A DNA stretch of 64,000 nucleotides from Ramlibacter humi (GTDB lineage Bacteria; Pseudomonadota; Gammaproteobacteria; Burkholderiales; Burkholderiaceae_C): assembly GCF_004681975.1 (NCBI RefSeq), contig NZ_SMLK01000002.1, positions 434,001 to 498,000 of the forward strand. Reading direction: 5' to 3'. A program made the translations under genes and the position numbers. The notes below the pieces were generated by a model that did no database searches, was not told the origin of the DNA, and was given only the letters and a program-made list of their open reading frames with translations. How positions within the stretch are numbered: position 1 is the first letter of the stretch; each line of letters begins with the position of its first letter. Shown piece by piece: positions 9,014 through 17,814 of this stretch.

Positions 9014-10156
9014 TCATAGCAAGGAGCCCTGAACGCAGGCGATGTGCTCGCGCAGGAGCTGCCGTCGTCGCCAGTAGGAGTTGTCGGTTTGGGGTCGCTG
9101 GAACAGCCCGCTCCTGAGCTGGGCCAGCAGCATCCACAGCGTGCCGGTGAAGCCGCTTCGCACCTTGAGCAGCAGCACCAGCATGTAGGCGATCAGGGCC
9201 GTGAGCACCTGGATGCGGGCGGCGTTGTCGCCGCGGCCGAGGAAGCGGCGGATCTGCAGGTGCTGCTTGATCCACTTGAACAGCAATTCGATCTGCCAGC
9301 GCTGCTTGTACAGCTCGGCGATCTGCTGGGCCGGGCTGCTCAGGTCATTGGTGATCAGTACCAGCTCGGCCGCATCGGGGCGACTGACCCGGATGCGCCG
9401 CAGCGGCGTACTGTATGAGTTGCAGTGCCCGCCGCGCGGCTTTCGTAGCGCGAACGCCACGATGCTGTCGCCCACGATGGCGGGCCCGGTGGGCACCAGC
9501 TCCTGCAGGGTGGTGACCGCCGCATTGCGGCGCAGCCGCGTGACGAAGCGGGCCTGCCGATCGTGCAGGCTCGCCCACCAGTTGTAATCGCAGTAGCCAC
9601 GGTCAAACACGTACGTCGCCCCGGCTTGCACAGGCAGCTTGCGCGCCTCGGTCTTGTCATCCACGCGCGAGCCCGTCAGGCGCGCGTGCGCCAAGCCAGC
9701 GCTGGCCGCATCCAGCACCACATGCAGTTTCAGCCCCGGCTGGATTCGCGCGTTCACGCGCTCACCCCGGTAGGCCAGCGGCACATTGGTGGCGTCCAGC
9801 AGGTAGCGCAGCTCCTCGCGCTGGCTGCGCACGCTGCGCCCGGCCTGGGCCATCAGCAGCTCCAGCAGCTGGGCGAACACCTGCGGCTCGCGCCGCGCGT
9901 TCGCATCGGCCAGCGTGGAGCGGCGAACTGCCTTGGCGTGCAGGTGGTAGTGCTGGCCGGGCAACGCGTTGAAGCTCGCCTCCAGCTGGCGCAGGCTGCT
10001 GGCACCGCTCACCTGCGCGTACACCATCGCCACCAGGTGCTGCCAGCTGCCGAAGCCTTTGCCATAGCGGTCGGCGCCATGCTGCTGGACGATTCGATCG
10101 AACGCCCCGCGCGGGATCGCTTGGAGCACCTGGTGAATCCGGCTTATGCTGAACAT
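9014..10156 (-). CDS. IS4-family DDE transposase
   Basis: This 380-residue transposase has the complete DDE triad: Asp121 in LLDATNVPL, Asp185 in YVFDRGYCD and Glu290. The glutamate sits in a textbook Y-x2-R-x3-E-x6-K signature, from YKQRWQIELLFKWIK (Tyr to Lys297). The N-terminal domain (FSWQHLVAMVYAQVSGASSLR region) is the usual DNA-binding part of this family. Length is normal and no frameshift is seen, so it is probably active. It catalyses cut-and-paste or related transposition of the element that carries it. The start codon directly abuts a strong hairpin that may limit translation from read-through transcripts. Confidence 0.93.
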   Translation of the reverse strand: MFSISRIHQVLQAIPRGAFDRIVQQHGADRYGKGFGSWQHLVAMVYAQVSGASSLRQLEASFNALPGQHYHLHAKAVRRSTLADANARREPQVFAQLLELLMAQAGRSVRSQREELRYLLDATNVPLAYRGERVNARIQPGLKLHVVLDAASAGLAHARLTGSRVDDKTEARKLPVQAGATYVFDRGYCDYNWWASLHDRQARFVTRLRRNAAVTTLQELVPTGPAIVGDSIVAFALRKPRGGHCNSYSTPLRRIRVSRPDAAELVLITNDLSSPAQQIAELYKQRWQIELLFKWIKQHLQIRRFLGRGDNAARIQVLTALIAYMLVLLLKVRSGFTGTLWMLLAQLRSGLFQRPQTDNSYWRRRQLLREHIACVQGSLL

Positions 10157-10222
10157 GTTGCGGCGATGGTTGTTGAAAGAGTTGGCGCTCGGGGTTTAAC
10201 CCCCCTCAACCATCTCCGCAAC
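10157..10222 (-). promoter_or_regulatory. Hairpin abutting the transposase start codon
   Basis: A 16-bp stem with one mismatch pairs 10157-10172 with 10207-10222, ending exactly at the transposase ATG (10154-10156). Inside it sits the palindrome GGGGTTTAACCCC (10191-10203). In a transcript entering from outside the element the structure would occlude the ribosome site, a known IS self-restraint strategy. Function here is inferred. Confidence 0.5.
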
Positions 10223-10407
10223 ACCTTTTCGCCCCCGCGGCCCCATACACACTGTATGAACCGGCCGAATTCAAGTCTCCCAGCGCCTTCCCCCCATCTC
10301 CTCCCAGCGCCAGCCTTCAAACCCGCTTCCCGATTCCGGACAGCAGTGCGCGGAGGCGGGAATCCGTGGTTCCCGTATTTCCTCTCCGAACCCGCACACG
10401 CGTGCCA

Positions 10408-10516
10408 GCGCGGTGGGTGGCGCCTGGCGCGGCCGATTCGGCGGGAAGCCTGTGCGAGCCGAAGGCGAAGCACGGCCGCTGGAGCATGAGGCCGCGCCAG
10501 GCGCCACCCGCCGCGC
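10408..10516. repeat. 27-bp inverted repeat between the IS and the YciI gene
   Basis: The arms 10408-10434 and 10490-10516 are complementary over 27 bp with one mismatch, around a 55-bp spacer. The core GGCGCCTGGCGCG resembles the arms of the 8652-8928 block. The 270 bp from the IS end to the YciI start hold nothing else recognisable. Confidence 0.6.
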
Positions 10517-10619
10517 CCGCACTGACTCCAGCACCTGCGACGACGGCGCGTCCACGGATCAACTCCGAAAAAACAAAGAATACGAACTTCCCACCGACAT
10601 CGCGCTACCATCCGCCGCC

Positions 10620-10976
10620 ATGGCCTACCTGCTGCTGATCATGGAAGAGCCCGGCCAGCGGGCGACGCGCTCCGGTGCCGAAGGGCGCGAGGTGTTCGAC
10701 CGCATGGCGAAGTGGGGCACGGACCTCAAGCGCCAGGGCAAGCTCAAGGCGATGGAGTCGCTGGCTTCCCCGAACCAGGACTCGGTCCGCGTGCAAGTGC
10801 GCGCCGGCAAGCCCAGCCTCGTGGATGGCCCGTTCGCCGAAGCCAAGGAAATGGTCGGCGGCTTCTTCCTGCTCGACGGCGTCACCCGCGAAGAAGCGGT
10901 CGCGCTCGCCAAGGAATGCCCGGCTGCTCAGTGGGCCACGGTCGAGGTCCGCCAGCTCGGCCCCTGTTACACGTAG
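10620..10976 (+). CDS. YciI/DGPF-family protein
   Basis: This 118-residue protein is a YCII-fold (dimeric ferredoxin-like) member of the DGPF group: the signature appears as VDGPFAEAKEMVGGFFLLDG near residues 63-82. Function of the group is unknown; members were annotated after their DGPF sequence and tend to sit beside ECF sigma factors with extended C termini. The ATG at 10620 is followed by the expected YLLLIMEE strand. It heads a run of small genes leading to the sigma-factor gene at 13321. Confidence 0.85.
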   Translation: MAYLLLIMEEPGQRATRSGAEGREVFDRMAKWGTDLKRQGKLKAMESLASPNQDSVRVQVRAGKPSLVDGPFAEAKEMVGGFFLLDGVTREEAVALAKECPAAQWATVEVRQLGPCYT

Positions 10977-11001
10977 CGCGGGTTCTTCCGGGGGCTGGCG
11001 T

Positions 11002-11028
11002 TGTCGATTCCGGCCCGGCCCGTTCGTC
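11002..11028 (+). promoter_or_regulatory. Candidate ECF sigma-factor promoter (TGTCGA-17-CGTC)
   Basis: TGTCGA at 11002-11007 and CGTC at 11025-11028 are separated by exactly 17 bp and lie about 50 bp before the start of the PhnB-like gene at 11077. As I recall, TGTCGA is the -35 element described for ECF42-group sigma factors, and CGTC is a common ECF -10. This would make the cluster self-controlled by the sigma gene at 13321. The match is by eye only. Confidence 0.5.
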
Positions 11029-11076
11029 GTGGGAGGACAGGCGCGAAAACGCGCGCATGAAGAAAGGACCCACGAC

Positions 11077-11547
11077 ATGCCCAAGACCAGCACCTGCCTC
11101 TGGTTCGACCGCGACCCGCTGGAAGCCGCCGAGCTCTACGTCTCCGTCTTCCCCAACTCGCGCATCACGGCCGTCACGCATTACGAGAAGAACTCGCCGA
11201 TGCCCGAAGGCGCCGTGCTCACGGTCACCTTCGAGATCGACGGCCGCAGCTACACGCTGCTGCACGGCGGGCCGGTCTTCAAGCTGAGCCCCGCGGCTTC
11301 CATCGTCGTGCACTGCAAAGACCAGGCCGAGGTCGACCGCTACTGGCAGGCGCTGTCGGCCGTGCCGCAGGCCGAGCAGTGCGGCTGGTTGCAGGACCGC
11401 TTCGGCGTGTCGTGGCAGATCGTCCCCGAGCGCCTGTTCGAGATGCTGCTCGACCCCGATGCCGGCAAGCGCCGGCGCACCACCGACGCCTTCATGAAGA
11501 TGAAGAAGTTCGACCTCGCCGCGCTGGAACGCGCCTACGCGGGCTGA
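11077..11547 (+). CDS. VOC-superfamily protein, PhnB-like
   Basis: This 156-residue protein has the PhnB-type (3-demethylubiquinone methyltransferase-like, glyoxalase-fold) layout: STCLWFDRDPLEAAELYVSV at the start, GRSYTLLHGGPVFKLSPAASIVVHCKDQ in the middle, and GWLQDRFGVSWQIVPERLFEML towards the end. Despite old names, these proteins have no methyltransferase domain. The ATG at 11077 follows the AGAAAGGA ribosome site at 11061-11068 and a candidate ECF promoter. It belongs to the sigma-factor cluster; the substrate is unknown. Confidence 0.85.
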   Translation: MPKTSTCLWFDRDPLEAAELYVSVFPNSRITAVTHYEKNSPMPEGAVLTVTFEIDGRSYTLLHGGPVFKLSPAASIVVHCKDQAEVDRYWQALSAVPQAEQCGWLQDRFGVSWQIVPERLFEMLLDPDAGKRRRTTDAFMKMKKFDLAALERAYAG

Positions 11548-11582
11548 GCCCGCATCATTCCCTTTCGCCCAAGGAGAACGCC

Positions 11583-11981
11583 ATGGATCCTGTCGTCCAC
11601 TTCGAACTGCCCTGCAAGGACCGCGAGCGCCTCGCCCGCTTCTTCGAGACCGTCTTCGGCTGGAAATGCCAGATGCTCGGCCCCGAGATGGGCGAGTACA
11701 CCGTCGTCACCACCGCCGAACAGGACGTCAACCCCAAAGGCCTGCGCGGCGCCATCGGGGGCGGCTTCTTCCTGCAGCGCCCCGACATGCCGGCGCAGTT
11801 TCCCGGCATCGTGATCTCCGTGGAGAACCTTTCGGCATCGATGGAGAAAGTGACCGACGCCGGCGGCCAGGTGCTGGGCACTGAGCCCTGGGACATCCCC
11901 GGCGTGGGGCTGTACATCGCTTTCCTCGACACCGAAGGCAACCGCTCCAGCATGCTGCAGCCCCACCCGGCGATGGCCTGA
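11583..11981 (+). CDS. VOC-superfamily (glyoxalase-fold) protein
   Basis: This 132-residue protein has two beta-alpha-beta-beta-beta modules typical of the vicinal oxygen chelate superfamily: VVHFELPCKDRERLARFFETVFGW at the start and GLYIAFLDTEGNRSSMLQP at the end. The His and C-terminal Glu/Asp positions of metal-binding members are partly present (His6), but a full metal triad cannot be assigned by eye. It has a ribosome site AAGGAG at 11571-11576 and lies 35 bp after the PhnB-like gene. Confidence 0.85.
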   Translation: MDPVVHFELPCKDRERLARFFETVFGWKCQMLGPEMGEYTVVTTAEQDVNPKGLRGAIGGGFFLQRPDMPAQFPGIVISVENLSASMEKVTDAGGQVLGTEPWDIPGVGLYIAFLDTEGNRSSMLQPHPAMA

Positions 11982-11991
11982 GGCGGCGGCG

Positions 11992-12411
11992 ATGCGCTAC
12001 ATGATCATGGTCCGCGCCAACGCGGACACCGAAGCCGGGCGCTTCCCGCCCGACGCGGACAGGCTGATGGCCGACATGGCCGCCTACCACGAGGAACTGG
12101 CGCGGGCCGGCGTGCTGCTGGACGGCAGCGGCCTCAAGCCTTCCAGCACGGGCTTTCGCGTGCGCTGGGAAGGCGGCAGGCAGCATGTCGTCGACGGCCC
12201 CTACGCCGAAAGCAAGGAGCTGGTGGCGGGCTACACGCTGATCCAGGTGCGCAGCCACGAAGAGGCACTGCAATGGGCGCGCCGCTACCCCAACCCGATG
12301 GGCGGGGGCCGCGACGCCGAGATCGAAGTGCGGCCGCTGTACGAACTGGAAGACTTCGAGCAGCGCGGCATGAGCGGCACCGCGCGTTTCCGTGAGCTGG
12401 GGATGGGCTGA
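11992..12411 (+). CDS. YciI/DGPF-family protein
   Basis: This 139-residue protein is the second YCII-fold member of the cluster. It begins RYMIMVRANADTEAG and carries VDGPYAESKELVAGYTLIQV, a DGPY variant of the DGPF signature, at about residues 65-84. The C-terminal tail DAEIEVRPLYELEDFEQRG is typical of the longer YciI proteins next to ECF42-type sigma factors. Its stop overlaps the next start by one base (TGATGA context), so the two are translationally coupled. Biochemical role unknown. Confidence 0.87.
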   Translation: MRYMIMVRANADTEAGRFPPDADRLMADMAAYHEELARAGVLLDGSGLKPSSTGFRVRWEGGRQHVVDGPYAESKELVAGYTLIQVRSHEEALQWARRYPNPMGGGRDAEIEVRPLYELEDFEQRGMSGTARFRELGMG

Positions 12412-12842
12412 TGAACGACGAAGCCGACCGCACGCTGGCCACGGGCCGCCGCATCGATGCGCCGCGTGAACGCATCTGGGAAGCCTTCCGCGACGGCGCC
12501 AGCCTGGCGAGATGGTGGGGGCCGGCGGGCTTCACCAGCACCTTCGACGTGTTCGAGTTCCGCCCCGGCGGCCGCTGGCTGTTCACGCTGCACGGACCCG
12601 ACGGAACGGACTACCCGAACACGTCCGCGTTCACCGAGCTGGCGGAACCTTCGCGCGTGGTGATCGAAGCCATGCACTTCAGGCTGGTGGTGAACCTGCG
12701 CGAAGCCGGCGGCGCGACGGACCTGGAGTGGCGCCAGACCTTCCCGACGGTGGAACACCGCCGGCAGGTGGAATCGGTCTGCATCCCTTCCAACGAACAG
12801 AATCTCGACCGCCTCGAGGCCGAGCTCGCAAGACATCCCTGA
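12411..12842 (+). CDS. SRPBCC / AHSA1-like protein
   Basis: This 143-residue protein has the START-like fold of the AHSA1 group: IDAPRERIWEAFRDGASLARWWGP near residues 14-37 and DVFEFRPGGRWLFTLHGPDG near 45-64. Such proteins bind hydrophobic small molecules in a deep cavity, and many are encoded beside stress-type ECF sigma factors. It is coupled to the preceding YciI gene by a 1-bp overlap. No catalytic motif can be named. Confidence 0.87.
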   Translation: MNDEADRTLATGRRIDAPRERIWEAFRDGASLARWWGPAGFTSTFDVFEFRPGGRWLFTLHGPDGTDYPNTSAFTELAEPSRVVIEAMHFRLVVNLREAGGATDLEWRQTFPTVEHRRQVESVCIPSNEQNLDRLEAELARHP

Positions 12843-12860
12843 AAGCAAAAGGACAACGCC

Positions 12861-13271
12861 ATGGCCCGCAAGATCTTCGTCAACCTGCCGATCGAGAACA
12901 TGGCGCAATCGCGCAAGTTCTTCGAATCGCTGGGCTTCGGCTTCAACCCCGCGTTCACCAACGAGCAGGGCGCCTGCATGGTGATCAGCGAGGACATCTA
13001 CGCGATGCTGCTGGTCAAGCCGTTCTTCCAGACCTTCACGTCCAAGCGCATCGCCGACGCGAAGGAATCGGCCGAGGTGCTGGTCTGCCTGTCGTGCGAC
13101 AGCCGCGCGGAGGTGGACGACCTGGTGGGCAAGGCTCTGCAGGCGGGCGGCCGCGAGCCGCGCGCGCCGCAGGACCACGGCTTCATGTACGGCCGGTCCT
13201 TCGAAGACCTGGACGGGCACGTGTGGGAGCTGATGTGGATGGACCCCGCCGCGGTGCCGCCGCAGGCTTGA
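12861..13271 (+). CDS. VOC-superfamily protein (lactoylglutathione-lyase-like)
   Basis: This 136-residue protein begins KIFVNLPIENMAQSRKFFESLGFGFN and ends with YGRSFEDLDGHVWELMWMDP, the pattern of the glyoxalase-family proteins often named extradiol dioxygenase-like. Glu in VWELMW matches the C-terminal metal ligand position; the first-strand His is replaced by Asn5. It is the third VOC protein of the cluster and lies 49 bp before the sigma-factor gene. Substrate unknown. Confidence 0.86.
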   Translation: MARKIFVNLPIENMAQSRKFFESLGFGFNPAFTNEQGACMVISEDIYAMLLVKPFFQTFTSKRIADAKESAEVLVCLSCDSRAEVDDLVGKALQAGGREPRAPQDHGFMYGRSFEDLDGHVWELMWMDPAAVPPQA

Positions 13272-13320
13272 ACCTCCGCCCTCGACGCCGGGTGCCGGTT
13301 GCAGGCACACTGCGGCCCGC

Positions 13321-14588
<1,268 letters not shown>

Positions 14589-14592
<4 letters not shown>

Positions 14593-14858
14593 CCCTTCGG
14601 CCCGGCCAGCGGGCGCTCGGTGTAGCGCGACTTGCGCTTCTTCTTGGCCGGCGCGGGCGCCGGAACCGCCGCCGGCGTGGCGGACTTCTCGGGACGCCTG
14701 CGGAACCCCAGGTCTTCCTCGGTGATGCCCCAGAACTGCATCGCCTCGCGGATGCGGGCGATGACGATCTCCACGTCCTTGCGGCGCTGTGCTTCGGCCT
14801 GCTTCTGCAGCAGCTGGATGTCTTCCAGCATCTGGGGATAGCTCTTGCGGGTGGCCAT
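14589..14858 (-). CDS. H-NS-like small protein lacking the usual DNA-binding motif
   Basis: This is an 89-residue protein. Residues 1-50 (SYPQMLEDIQLLQKQAEAQR, then VEIVIARIREAMQFWGITEEDLGF) match the coiled-coil oligomerisation domain of Burkholderiales H-NS proteins. The second half is a Pro/Ala linker and a basic KKKRKSRY stretch, but the conserved C-terminal motif around TWSGRGRxPxW is missing. The gene stops 4 bp inside the convergent sigma-factor gene. It could be a truncated H-NS, a dominant-negative partner of full-length H-NS, or an unrelated coiled-coil protein that binds DNA through its basic tail. Confidence 0.65.
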
Positions 14859-14972
14859 GGAGGCTGTCCTTTCGCTCGGCGGTGTGCGGGCCGAAGTATG
14901 GCGCCGCGGCCCGGCCGCGGGCGTCGGACGGGTTCGACGCCCGCGCTGGGCGGGTGCGGGACAATGGCGGCC

Positions 14973-15461
14973 ATGACACGCCAACCCCTGTCGGGCGCGC
15001 CGGTGGAATTCGAGCCCGAGTTCGTCGCCGCGCTCAAGGCCATCTTCGAGGACCGCATCACGTTCAACCGGATGCTGGGGCTGAAGGTCACCAGCCTTCG
15101 CCCGGACCGCGTGACCGGCCGCATCGAGATGAAGCCCGACTTGGTGGGCCACTATGTGCACAACCGCATGCACGGCGGGGCGGTGGCTTCGGTGCTGGAC
15201 GCGCTGGGCGGCCTGGCCTGCCTGGCGGCCGTCGGCGCGCGCCACCTGGACGAGCCGCCGGCCGAGCGGCTGCACCGCTTCGGCAAGCTGGGCACCATCG
15301 ACCTGCGCATCGACTACCTGCGTCCGGCGGTGGGCGACTGGTTCGAGGCGCGCGCGGAAGTGCTGCGGCTGGGCTCGCGTGTCGCCTCCACCCGAATGGA
15401 ATTCCTCGACCCGCAAGGCAAGCTGCTGTGCACCGGCGCGGCGGCGTACATCGTCTCGTGA
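14973..15461 (+). CDS. PaaI/YigI-type hotdog thioesterase
   Basis: This 162-residue single-hotdog protein has the hallmark VGHYVHNRMHGGAVASVLDA segment (about 50-69), where the HGG turn and the following Asp are the substrate-pocket residues of the 4HBT family, and ends with strands GSRVASTRMEFLDPQGKLLCTGAAAYIV. It probably hydrolyses acyl- or aryl-CoA thioesters. An alternative in-frame ATG lies three codons earlier (14964). It is followed 2 bp later by aroD, so the two form a transcription unit; a functional link is not obvious. Confidence 0.85.
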   Translation: MTRQPLSGAPVEFEPEFVAALKAIFEDRITFNRMLGLKVTSLRPDRVTGRIEMKPDLVGHYVHNRMHGGAVASVLDALGGLACLAAVGARHLDEPPAERLHRFGKLGTIDLRIDYLRPAVGDWFEARAEVLRLGSRVASTRMEFLDPQGKLLCTGAAAYIVS

Positions 15462-15463
15462 GC

Positions 15464-16225
15464 ATGAAGCCGATCGCCTTGCACGGAAAAGCGTTGCCGA
15501 TGCCGGCGGTGTGCGTCCCGTTTGTGGGCCGCACGGCCGGGGCGCTGCGTGCGGAGGCGGCGCGCGCGGCGCGGCTCAAGCCGGACCTCGTCGAATGGCG
15601 GGTCGACTTCTTCGAAGGCATCGCCCGCACGGCGGACGTGGTGGCGCTGGCGCAGGAACTGCGCAACGCCGCCGGCGTGCCGCTGCTGTTCACGCGCCGC
15701 TCTTCGCGCGAGGGCGGTCAACCGATCGCTCTCGGCGAACCCGAGGTTGTCGCGCTGTACGAAGCCGTGTGCGCCGCGCGTGCCGCGGACATCGTGGATG
15801 CTGAAATGGCGGGCGATCGCGCGCACGTGCAGGCGGTGCGCGAAGCTGCGCGTGCGGCCGGCATCGCGCTGCTGCTGTCGTTCCATGACTTCGCGGGCAC
15901 CCCGCCCGCCGGCGAACTGCTGGCGCGGTTCCGCCAGGCACAGGACCTGGGCGCGGACATCGGCAAGCTGGCCGTCATGCCGCAATCGAAAGCCGACGTG
16001 CTGGCGCTGCTGCAAGCCACGCTGCAGGCCAGCGAGACGCTGGACATCCCGGTGGCCGGCATGGCGATGGGCGCGCTGGGCGCCGCCAGCCGGTTGTGCG
16101 GCGGCGAATTCGGCTCCGCGCTGACTTTCGGGATGGGCGAAGCGGCTTCGGCGCCGGGCCAGATGCCGGTGGACGCGCTGCGCGCGGGGCTGGCGGTGCT
16201 GCGCGAAGCTTCAGCGCGGCGCTGA
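15464..16225 (+). CDS. aroD: Type I 3-dehydroquinate dehydratase
   Basis: This 253-residue enzyme catalyses 3-dehydroquinate to 3-dehydroshikimate. Type I hallmarks are all present: Glu44/Arg46/Asp48 in LVEWRVDFF, catalytic His141 in LLSFHDF and the Schiff-base Lys168 in ADIGKLAVM. Length fits the family. Many Burkholderiales use a type II enzyme (AroQ) for biosynthesis, so a type I copy may serve shikimate/quinate use or aromatic supply. The isolated position next to a thioesterase does not decide this. The 3' end overlaps the convergent permease gene by 15 bp. Confidence 0.93.
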   Translation: MKPIALHGKALPMPAVCVPFVGRTAGALRAEAARAARLKPDLVEWRVDFFEGIARTADVVALAQELRNAAGVPLLFTRRSSREGGQPIALGEPEVVALYEAVCAARAADIVDAEMAGDRAHVQAVREAARAAGIALLLSFHDFAGTPPAGELLARFRQAQDLGADIGKLAVMPQSKADVLALLQATLQASETLDIPVAGMAMGALGAASRLCGGEFGSALTFGMGEAASAPGQMPVDALRAGLAVLREASARR

Positions 16226-17308
16226 GCCGTCCGATTGCCGCCGCACCTCGGTCAGCAGGTTCCAGCTGACCAGGAACATCGCGGCGATTACCGGCCCGAT
16301 GACGAAGCCGTTCAGCCCGAACAGGCTGATGCCGCCGACCGTGGCCACCAGCACCAGGTAGTCGGGCATGCGCGTGTCGCGGCCCACCAGCACCGGACGC
16401 AACACGTTGTCCACCACGCCGATCACGACCGTGCCCCAGACGATCAGGCCGACGCCTTCCCACAGCTGGCCGGCGAACATCATCCACAGCGCGACCGGTC
16501 CCCAGACCAGGGCGGCGCCCACCGCGGGCAGCAGCGACAGCAGCGCCATCAGCGCGCCCCACAGCACGGGGCCCGGCACGTCCAGGTACCAGAAGGCGAG
16601 CCCGCCCAGCAGGCCCTGCACGAGGGCGATGACCACGTTGCCCTTGACCGTGGCGCGCACCACGGCGACGAACTGCGCCAGCAGCTTGCGCGTCTGGTGC
16701 GGCTGCAGCGGCACGGCCTGCTCGATGCGCGCGGCCAGCGCCGCGCCGTCGCGCAGCAGGAAGAACAGCACGTACAGCATCACGAAGAACGAGACCACGA
16801 AGTCCAGCGTGACCTTGCCGGCGCCGACCAGGCTGGACGTGATGGCCTGGCTGCTCCTGGACACCATCTCGCCGGCCCGCTGCAGGACGGCCGGCAGGTC
16901 CCACAGGTCCAGGCGGTGCAGGATGGATTGCGCCCAGGCCGGCAGCGTGTCCATCGCGTGCTGCAGCGACAGGGCGGGCTGGAACTCGCCGGTCTTGACC
17001 TTCTGGTAGAGCACCGAAGCCTGCTGCGCCACCGAGGCGCTCACGAGCGCCAGCGGCACGATGACGATGAGCACGATGGTCAGCAGCGTGAGGAAGGCGG
17101 CCAGCGAAGGACGCTTCTTCACCAGCCGCCGCACGCGCAGGTGCATGGGCCAGAACACGAGCGCGAGGAACAGCGCCCACAGCACCGCGCCCGCCAGCGG
17201 AGCCAGCACGCCCAGGAAGGCGGCGGTGAAGCCCACCACCAGCCACAGCAGCGTCTTGTGCTCCAGGGCCGGAGAGCGTAGCGGGTCGTTGGGCCGGCGG
17301 TCGGTCAT
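16211..17308 (-). CDS. AI-2E (TqsA/YdiK) family transporter
   Basis: This 365-residue inner-membrane protein has the typical arrangement: two N-terminal helices (LLWLVVGFTAAFLGVLAPLA and AVLWALFLALVFWPMHL), a third near AAFLTLLTIVLIVIVPLALV, a cytosolic middle (residues ~95-150), and a C-terminal helix bundle including VIALVQGLLGGLAFWYLDVPGPVLWG and the conserved GPVALWMM and NGFVIGPVIAAMFL segments. Members export small molecules; named for autoinducer-2 release, but many do other work, so the substrate is open. Overlaps aroD by 15 bp tail to tail. Confidence 0.92.
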   Translation of the reverse strand: MTDRRPNDPLRSPALEHKTLLWLVVGFTAAFLGVLAPLAGAVLWALFLALVFWPMHLRVRRLVKKRPSLAAFLTLLTIVLIVIVPLALVSASVAQQASVLYQKVKTGEFQPALSLQHAMDTLPAWAQSILHRLDLWDLPAVLQRAGEMVSRSSQAITSSLVGAGKVTLDFVVSFFVMLYVLFFLLRDGAALAARIEQAVPLQPHQTRKLLAQFVAVVRATVKGNVVIALVQGLLGGLAFWYLDVPGPVLWGALMALLSLLPAVGAALVWGPVALWMMFAGQLWEGVGLIVWGTVVIGVVDNVLRPVLVGRDTRMPDYLVLVATVGGISLFGLNGFVIGPVIAAMFLVSWNLLTEVRRQSDGSAPR

Positions 17309-17348
17309 GCGGTTGAGGTTAACACCCGATGTGCCGCCGGCTTGTCGG

Positions 17349-17777
17349 TCAATCGCGCTTCTCGATCGGCCGTGGACGGCCCTGGTCGTCGATCGCCACG
17401 TAGGTCAGCGAGGCTTCCGTCACCTTCACGAACCGCCCCTGCGCACGGAAGCGCTCGGCGAACACCTCCACCTGCACGGTGATGGACGTGCGCCCGATGC
17501 GCGTGACGCTGCCGTAGAACGACAGGATGTCACCCACCCGCACCGGCTGCTTGAAGATGAACTCGTTGACCGCCACCGTCGCCATGCGGCCGTTGACGTA
17601 GCGGGCCGGGATCACCGAGCCGGCCAGGTCCACCTGCGCCATGACCCAGCCGCCGAAGATGTCGCCGTTGCCGTTGGTGTCCGCCGGCATCGGGATGACC
17701 TTGAGCACCAGCTCCTTGTCGCTGGGCGGCGTGGCCGGCGCCAGCTGCTGGACGCTTGAATTCGCGGACGTGGGCAC
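17349..17777 (-). CDS. Acyl-CoA thioesterase, YciA-like hotdog protein
   Basis: This 142-residue protein has the YciA/acyl-CoA thioester hydrolase pattern: KVIPMPADTNGNGDIFGGWVMAQVDLAG, where the Asn/Asp-Ile-Phe-Gly-Gly turn is the active-site element, followed by AVNEFIFKQPVRVGDILSFYG. GTG at 17777 is taken as the start because GAGGAGAGA lies just before it and sequence further upstream is not conserved-looking. YciA enzymes cleave short- to long-chain acyl-CoAs. Its start is only 37 bp from the divergent ABC exporter start, so the promoters must overlap coding sequence or each other. Confidence 0.88.
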   Translation of the reverse strand: MPTSANSSVQQLAPATPPSDKELVLKVIPMPADTNGNGDIFGGWVMAQVDLAGSVIPARYVNGRMATVAVNEFIFKQPVRVGDILSFYGSVTRIGRTSITVQVEVFAERFRAQGRFVKVTEASLTYVAIDDQGRPRPIEKRD

Positions 17778-17814
17778 AATCTCTCTCCTCGCAGGTACCT
17801 TCCGATTGTCCCCG

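Larger units (their letters stand above)
8993..10348 (-). mobile_element. IS4-family insertion sequence, 1,356 bp, apparently intact
   Basis: The ends are 18-bp inverted repeats with one mismatch: CACTGCTGTCCGGGATCG at 8993-9010 and the complement of CACTGCTGTCCGGAATCG at 10331-10348. A 10-bp target duplication flanks it, in the range known for IS4-type groups. It holds one full-length transposase gene and no passenger gene. The ends, gene and duplication all agree, so the element is probably a fairly recent arrival. Confidence 0.92.
8977..10363. repeat. REP-like palindrome split by an insertion sequence (10-bp target duplication)
   Basis: The direct repeat CGCGGAGGCG occurs at 8983-8992 and again at 10349-10358, exactly abutting the two IS ends. 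Removing the IS and one copy restores ATTCCCGCGGAGGCGGGAAT, a symmetrical REP-type palindrome of the kind found in many proteobacterial intergenic regions. The IS therefore entered the centre of the palindrome. Confidence 0.85.

Noticed and set aside
8993-10348. Passenger genes or a composite transposon made with this IS
   Set aside because: Only one IS copy is in the window, and the element holds only the transposase.
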